Assembly: GCA_944470555.2 (NCBI GenBank)
Contig: OX104128.1
Span: 62,379,257 to 62,443,256, forward strand
Reading direction: 5' to 3'
Length of the DNA stretch: 64,000 nucleotides
From: Heterobilharzia americana
Taxonomy: Eukaryota > Platyhelminthes > Trematoda > Strigeidida > Schistosomatidae
Shown: piece after piece, positions 58,510 to 64,000 of the stretch
Position numbering within the stretch: the stretch's first letter is position 1
Layout: every line of letters begins with the position of its first letter
Notes under the pieces: model-generated
Database searches by the model: none
What the model was told of the DNA's origin: nothing
Seen by the model: only the letters and a program-made list of their open reading frames with translations
Program-made: the position numbers and the translations under genes

Positions 58510-59900
58510 GATAAAAAGGAAGAAACAAGAAAGCTGCGGCATGATCACTGGAGACATGTATACTCTTGTCTCAAGCCACTGAGTTGCATGAACTCTCAGA
58601 CCCCATTAAGAGTCGTGAGGCACCTACATATGCTAACCCAGCACAATTGTCATTCGTCCTACGGTGCCATGACATGCCGTGGACACCTTTCCGCTTTTTC
58701 TAACCAGTCCAAGGGCAACTGAGCATAAAAAGTATGGGAGCAGGTAGGACAACATTTACATAATATGTCCAAGACACTGAAGCTGATGCTTCAAGATGAC
58801 TTCACTCAATGACTGACCACTTTCATCACATCTAAACGTAAGCCGCCTCATCTCAGAATTAATTACATGGTGTTTCCACTGGATGCCATCAATCTTTTGC
58901 AAGGCGGTAACCGAACGTCATCAGCTCGGAGAGGCTATGTTCATACCGACACGTTGCATACCCAAACTTCCACAGCAAGGTTAACATCACGACGGCCTTA
59001 GAGTTGACCAAGATTGGCATAAACCGGTTTGGCCTTCGGTAGACGATTAGAAATCTCATCACTCATACTTCCACCTGCAACCCAATAACTTTCCAGGTAT
59101 ATGAACCATTCGACTTCCAATCTTTTTCCCCTAAGGATGAGCGCATATACAGGTCCCTACCAATCTTGCTGAAGCACTTGCACCTTGAGAGTACTGAGCA
59201 CATAATTACGGACACTGATCGCTGAGTCCACTTGGAGTAGCCTGTATTACGTCACAGTAAAAATATATCGTCCACACACTCAAGGTTAGAAACTCACCTG
59301 TTAACAGGTTTACACTACCACCACGCACCTTTAGCACCGTTTCGAGAATTTTATCGATGGCAACGATAAAGAGGAATGGTGGAACTCGACAGCTCTATCT
59401 AACCTCATTGTTGGTTTGGAACAAAGGAACAAAACCCTACCTGAAGTATCAAGGGGTAGAGCTTTCAAAATGTTAGCTAATTTCACAGAGATGCTCCCTC
59501 TTAGACAATTTCAGAGTACAGCCCTGTCAAGTAAGCAGAAGAGGAATTCAACGATCGTTGGCCTGCAATACGTATGAAAGTATTCGAACAACTGTGGGAG
59601 AGTGAACACGCGATCAGCATATCTGCAACTCAAAAAAATCGGGACCACACTTTGCAGACTAGTTTCTCAAGCGTTTTGGGCTGCCTGAGAAGTGTGATGG
59701 CAGCCAATATATTAGACGTTACTGCAAGTAGACTGATATCTCGATTATCATACACATTATGTAGACTCTTTCAACAGATGGATACAACAATGGCTTCATT
59801 CCCGTGTGGTGGAACACTCAATTTTTTTTACCCTATCAAACAATGTAGCTATTCTCCTTATTAAAGTCTCACTCTTATAATTAAAAAGAGCTGGATTAGG
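58510..59900 (-). mobile_element. Non-LTR retrotransposon RT fragment in an intron
   Basis: On the minus strand, RT starts near 59800 with YDNRDISLLAVTSNILAAIT (the NYRGISLLxxxSK block). Around 59400-59330 it has the P-L-S-x-F-L/VAIDKILETVLK region (motif B and after). Around 59070-58900 it reads MSDEISNRLPKAKPVYANLG, then a block ending YGSETW-like LRADDVRRL remains. The 3' end is near 58510. Many stops. It belongs to a subfamily different from the copies at 38.6 and 49.5 kb. Confidence 0.7.
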
Positions 59901-60039
59901 TTGTTTGGGTTGGACGTTAGATAGTGCTTTAGAACTCAAAGTCCCTTACAGATCTTCGCCTTAGTTGAAATGCTCTCAGGAACCTTGTGCACATATTCGT
60001 GGAGTAGACAACGAGCCAAACCTATTGTGTGAGGGATAG

Positions 60040-60150
60040 TGGCGCTACCTGGATACCCAAACCTAAGTAGGTAGGGCGGTGTTTGAAACCATGACCCACT
60101 GATTGACAGTCAACTGCCTAAATCAATGATTCGGTGTTAACCAACAATGA
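60040..60150 (-). repeat. Possible tRNA-derived SINE fragment
   Basis: On the minus strand gatttaggcagttgactgtc (A-box-like) is followed after about 20 bases by gggtcatggtttcaaacacc (B-box-like). Spacing suits a tRNA head. No second copy was located in the window. Confidence 0.3.
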
Positions 60151-60609
60151 AGCAAACAACACTGAATTCACCGTTAATGAAGTAGTAGATCAGATAAACT
60201 ACTTTTAAAAGTGCTCCGCATAACGCTCCAGGCGTACGAAAAGGCTGTGGATCGGCGTAGCATGTGCTTCGCTGACACCACACTTCTTGTTGCCGATGGG
60301 TCGTATGAGTTGCTGCAACAACTTCTCAGCATTACCAGATGCAGCGAGTGCTGGCAACTCACCCGTGTGTTCTGATCACCATCCCTCACGGTCCTTACGC
60401 AGGTGCTTTCCGGTCTGCCATATAAAGAACTTACGCACACTACTATACATTGGCATCTAGCGGAGTGGACCAACGAGAGTGAAGAAGTTGAAAGGAACTT
60501 TCTGAGACGATGTTTTTCGAAGATGTAAGCAGCTTTGCTCGCCATTTTGATCACAGCTCGTATGTATAGCAATTCTCTTCTACGTTTTCTGGAGGTTCGA
60601 CAGGTAGCC

Positions 60610-61400
60610 TTCAATCTAGCTGCTATGTTCGGAGCAACTAATTTGATGTTGACCCGTCTAGAATGACAGCTTTCTGACCAACAAAACACAGGATTAACTT
60701 ATCATACACTGAAGCATGGTCAGAGTCTAGATAAGTGCTCCAAGAGTGACAGTCCTAAATACAAACACTGTCGGCAGATGATGGTAATGATTTATTTCAG
60801 TTCAGGTTTGAGTGACAAAGGGAGGACACTTAATGGCACAATAGTGGTGGCTGTGCCAGAAGTTGGCATTGGCTAGAAATATAGTGATCTACACGAAGCT
60901 GTGGAGGGTGATCTTCACGTGGCCTGCAACCGAATAGATCCCACTGACCACCGAAGCAACTCTTTTTCAAGTAGAGACACCTGACCTATGCATTCAAGAT
61001 CCCAGCTAGCAATATATCTATCTAGTGCACCTGGTAGAAGTCACTCATTTGATGAAAAAATTCTTCCTTATTCGGGCTGCACTCAGTCAGAATAGGTAGA
61101 GATTACGAAAAGATATCGTTTCCTTTCTCACTCTAATCGAATGATCCAGACTAACAGCACACGTAAGAATGTAAATGGGGAATTCAGTCGACCAGTGTAG
61201 CTTCGGATCTCATGCTTTATTGCGGCGAAAACACCAGCAAGGCCGACTAATGAAGTCACAGGTTCCCCAAATAAACGCACGTTACATATATTTTTTGAGT
61301 TGACAGATAAGGAGGTTATTCGAAGCACTTTTCTGGGATGTATTCAGGTCTCTAAGGCAAAGCATACATAAACTGTGACCCTTTCCAGAATTCTGGCCAA
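60610..61400. repeat. Unidentified dispersed repeat, copy 2
   Basis: Diverged copy of 37690-38480 in the same orientation (gatgttgacccgtc, ctgtgccagaagttgg, cgaatgatccagactaacag). The frame at 60174-60689 overlaps its left end and has no recognised domain. Confidence 0.5.
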
Positions 61401-63140
61401 ACCTGTTTGTTGCTCTATCTAAATCAAGGTTCGAACATTGGGAGCCAACTTAAAGGGGAAGGGGAACTTCAGAATACTTGTATTAGATATAGTACTGGAG
61501 GACAGCTTTGTGAGTGCAATTGTTTGATGGACGCAGACAAACCAGAATATTAGTTGATGATGAGCAGCTGAGTGAAACAAAAATGCACGAACATATTTTT
61601 GAAAACCACATAACAAAGAGACAGCATGAACCAGAGGTAATGGTAAGGACGATATGAAGATAATAAATTGAATAGTGAGTAGAAACATCATCACAGGAAG
61701 ATTTCGTAGGCGCTAATGTGTACTTTAGTATTAACGCTGATTCATAATTTGTATGAGTTGTGATACTGTCCGGACATGCAGACAGCAGCAGATGGTTGTC
61801 TTAGGCGGTCACATTCAAGTCTTTGACTAGAAATGTGTTCTAACATGCGATGGAGCAACGTGAGGCATTGCAGCCCCATGGTTAACCGAAGCCAGAGTAG
61901 GCTCATACGCCATTCAACCAGTAAGGATTATGGGAAACCATGAATATCACTAGTTTAGAATCAGTTTTCCAACTGTCCTAGGTGTACCCCCACTATGTAT
62001 ATCGATCCAGTGACAATTTCTTATGCTCCCTTCATGAATTCATATTTATAATTGATAAAAAGATAGTTCGGATAAAAATATTAGTTCAGTCAGTTTACAT
62101 ATAATAGAAGAGTTGTTGATTAAAAAGGAAGAATTGATCTCAAAAAGTGAAACAAACGCTCATTACTCCCAAGAAATCATGACATTTCTGATAGTCATGG
62201 TAAAATTGACAAAGTGAAGCGTGGCCCAACTGATCAAAGTGTGTATTAATAAGGTAACGGTAACGGAAGGCGGTTTCGTAAGATGTTTTTGAACATGTGT
62301 TGCCAGTGCTTCAGCCAGGCATTCATAGAGAGAACATAAACCCTTGAAGTAATTTAACCTTGCCATGTATATTCCTTTAAAAATAGTATCACCAGAAGCA
62401 AAGTGATCGAACTTTATGACATGTTTGGATATAAATGACACCATTTTTACTGACTTTTACTGAACCAAACTGCAGTATTCGACAGTGCACAATGTAGTTA
62501 GTTCGAGAGGAACATGTGAAATGATAGATACACATCGATGTGGACATAAATATAACATTTAACTCTCAATGAATTGCTTAAATGAGTTGATATTAGAACA
62601 CAATTTTAATGTACAGTACAGTTTTCTAGGCTGTATGCAGCTAACTAATATCTGGAATAAAATGATATCATCTCATTTCGCAGATTTCTTGCCTCATAAT
62701 TTTCTTCCAAACTTGTCGAGGGATCCAAGTGTACGGAAGAAAAGTATTCTAACCCAAGAATTCACAACTGACAGTTAAATGCTCATGTTTGAAACCCCAT
62801 CTATACCACTGACCTTAATATGCCATAGCGAGGGAGAGAAGGTTTTACAGTATTTATTTGACTTGGATTTCTAACTGCAAGCTAAGTTCAATTTAAAATA
62901 TTATTTAAAACGAAGCAACAGTAGAGAAGATTACGTACGTCAATGAAAAAATGCTTAACATCATTACTGGTATGTTTTACTGAAGAAAAAGAGTTCAGTA
63001 GAAATACTTCTTTCGACAATTCCACTTTCTATATTTTTGTCGAACTTCTTGCCTTCCCTAATATGCTAACAGGCATTAATTAACCTTATATTGACATACT
63101 GGGGTTGAGACATGACTATATAAAATAAAAAGAAGTGTAC
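61401..63140. other. Intron sequence of the FAM204A-like gene, no feature supported
   Basis: AT-rich with short open frames on both strands (for example 62163-62444 minus) that match nothing I know. Confidence 0.4.
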
Positions 63141-63407
63141 CGTTTTATCTACTGGGTTCGTTGACTTCATTAATTTTCTTTCCTTCCACGGTCGTAGAGC
63201 AATATCTTGTTTGTTTACCTCAGATTCCATTTCACGTAGGTTTGTGGCAGTTTCCGATGATTTCGGTACAATTTCTAACACTGGACAATCACATCTATCA
63301 TTGTAATATGAGAAATACAAACCATTATTAATAATTTTCCTTTTAAGTTCGATTTCACGAATTTTTGTTGAACGCGAACACATAAGACGTTTGCGTTCTT
63401 GGAGGGT
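63141..63407 (-). CDS. Probable exon of the same FAM204A-like gene
   Basis: On the minus strand acceptor ttatgtttagaaattacag precedes 89 codons (TLQERKRLMCSRSTKIREIE, then LKRKIINNGLYFSYYNDRCD, then LREMESEVNKQDIALRPWKE) before donor-like gtacac. It is rich in Lys, Arg and Glu, suggesting a nuclear or coiled region. Exon strand and phase 0 boundaries are compatible with splicing to 58152-57985. A basic ELH/QER stretch followed by a W-K-E block is also the layout of FAM204A upstream of its conserved end, but similarity is weak and the two exons might belong to different genes. Confidence 0.5.
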
Positions 63408-64000
63408 CTGTAATTTCTAAACATAATATTTCATTAGATACAACACAGCAAAACAAAATACCTTCACTAGTTCTTCCCGCATAACTTATCACGGGATCTT
63501 ATAGTTGTGAGTTTACTGATAGTTTCACAATAATTTTTATCCAAATGAACAACTACTGTGCAAACATACTGAAATAGAAGAGAAGGTACTGCACATATAA
63601 ATAAATAATTTTGCAGGAATCATACATTTATGTACCCTACATTTACTTAGTTAATCTTTTCAATTCCTGCTCTGCATTATTGAAAACCACGTATTATATT
63701 TAAGCTAAATACATAGGTTTGTGAAACTAGAAGCATTCTAGCAACAAGAAATGAACCATAAGCTAATAAGGAAAGGTGAAGTGAATGAAAAGTTATTACG
63801 TTAGTTTGGAAATCGTTCAGTTATACTATGAAGTAACTACGCTGAGAATTCCAAATTGTACCACAAATTGTCTGGAATAAAGTGAATTATTATTATTAAC
63901 TACTTGTTTTGCACTGCATATGTGAATATTTGACGAAGTATGATCCATATCATATAAGGTGAAAGTGATAACTTAAGAAACACTTAATGCTGGTGAACCT
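63408..64000. other. AT-rich flank, no exon identified
   Basis: Upstream of the 63407 acceptor no further exon is evident. A ggaataaagtgaattattat tail at about 63870-63895 resembles the microsatellite end at 5895-5930. Confidence 0.4.

Noticed and set aside
60174..60689. 171 codon minus-strand ORF as a gene
   Set aside because: Serine- and arginine-rich low-information sequence with no motif, overlapping a dispersed repeat; likely chance or antisense of an element.

Overview
This window is eukaryotic, AT-rich, intron-containing and dominated by decayed retroelements. The retroelement mix (CR1-type and other APE/RT non-LTR elements, Penelope-like elements with GIY-YIG endonuclease, a Gypsy LTR element, tRNA-derived SINEs) and the host genes point to a parasitic flatworm, most likely a schistosome or a close blood-fluke relative. 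No prokaryotic gene organisation, CRISPR array or operon of bacterial type is present. Almost all of the longer open frames are broken transposon proteins or their antisense shadows; real host coding sequence is confined to short exons.

Host genes recognised: (1) CTP synthase on the minus strand, with two consecutive exons at 10090-9749 and 7140-6883 covering the N-terminal synthetase domain; its 3' exons were not found and probably lie beyond the left edge. (2) V-ATPase subunit F on the plus strand, 35587-35954, a single exon with an apparent one-base deletion near its end. (3) Immediately downstream, a plus-strand gene from 36100 to 41856 with a clear PAM2 (PABP-binding) motif and a plausible PAIP1/MIF4G-like body, split by a 4.6 kb transposon-filled intron and a tiny second intron. 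(4) A minus-strand gene with exons at 63407-63141 and 58152-57985 that tentatively resembles FAM204A. Three further stretches look like exons of genes I cannot name (5246-5136 minus, 13874-14235 plus, 53886-54085 plus).

Layout: 1-6.6 kb non-LTR, SINE and Penelope debris; 6.9-10.1 kb CTP synthase exons with a Penelope insertion in the intron; 10.5-13.6 kb nested plus-strand non-LTR fragments; 15.3-20.4 kb two CR1-type elements head-to-tail on the minus strand; 20.4-30 kb a visibly GC-richer, ORF-poor block that looks like very old element remains (one APE endonuclease trace at 22.0-22.7 kb); 29971-35188 a complete-length but dead Gypsy element with near-identical 343 bp LTRs and a 5 bp target duplication; 35.6-41.9 kb the V-ATPase F / PAM2-protein pair; 42.1-50.9 kb non-LTR fragments and a Penelope element built as a ~480 bp inverted repeat; 52-53.7 kb Penelope fragments; 54.9-57.1 kb a 5' non-LTR piece; 58-63.4 kb the FAM204A-like gene with repeats in its intron.

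The most interesting points are RNA-processing features: the CTP synthase N-terminal exon lacks its own initiator but is in frame with an AUG supplied by a flatworm spliced leader, and V-ATPase F and the PAM2 protein lie 145 bases apart with a strong splice acceptor two bases before the second start codon, as expected for a trans-spliced polycistronic unit.
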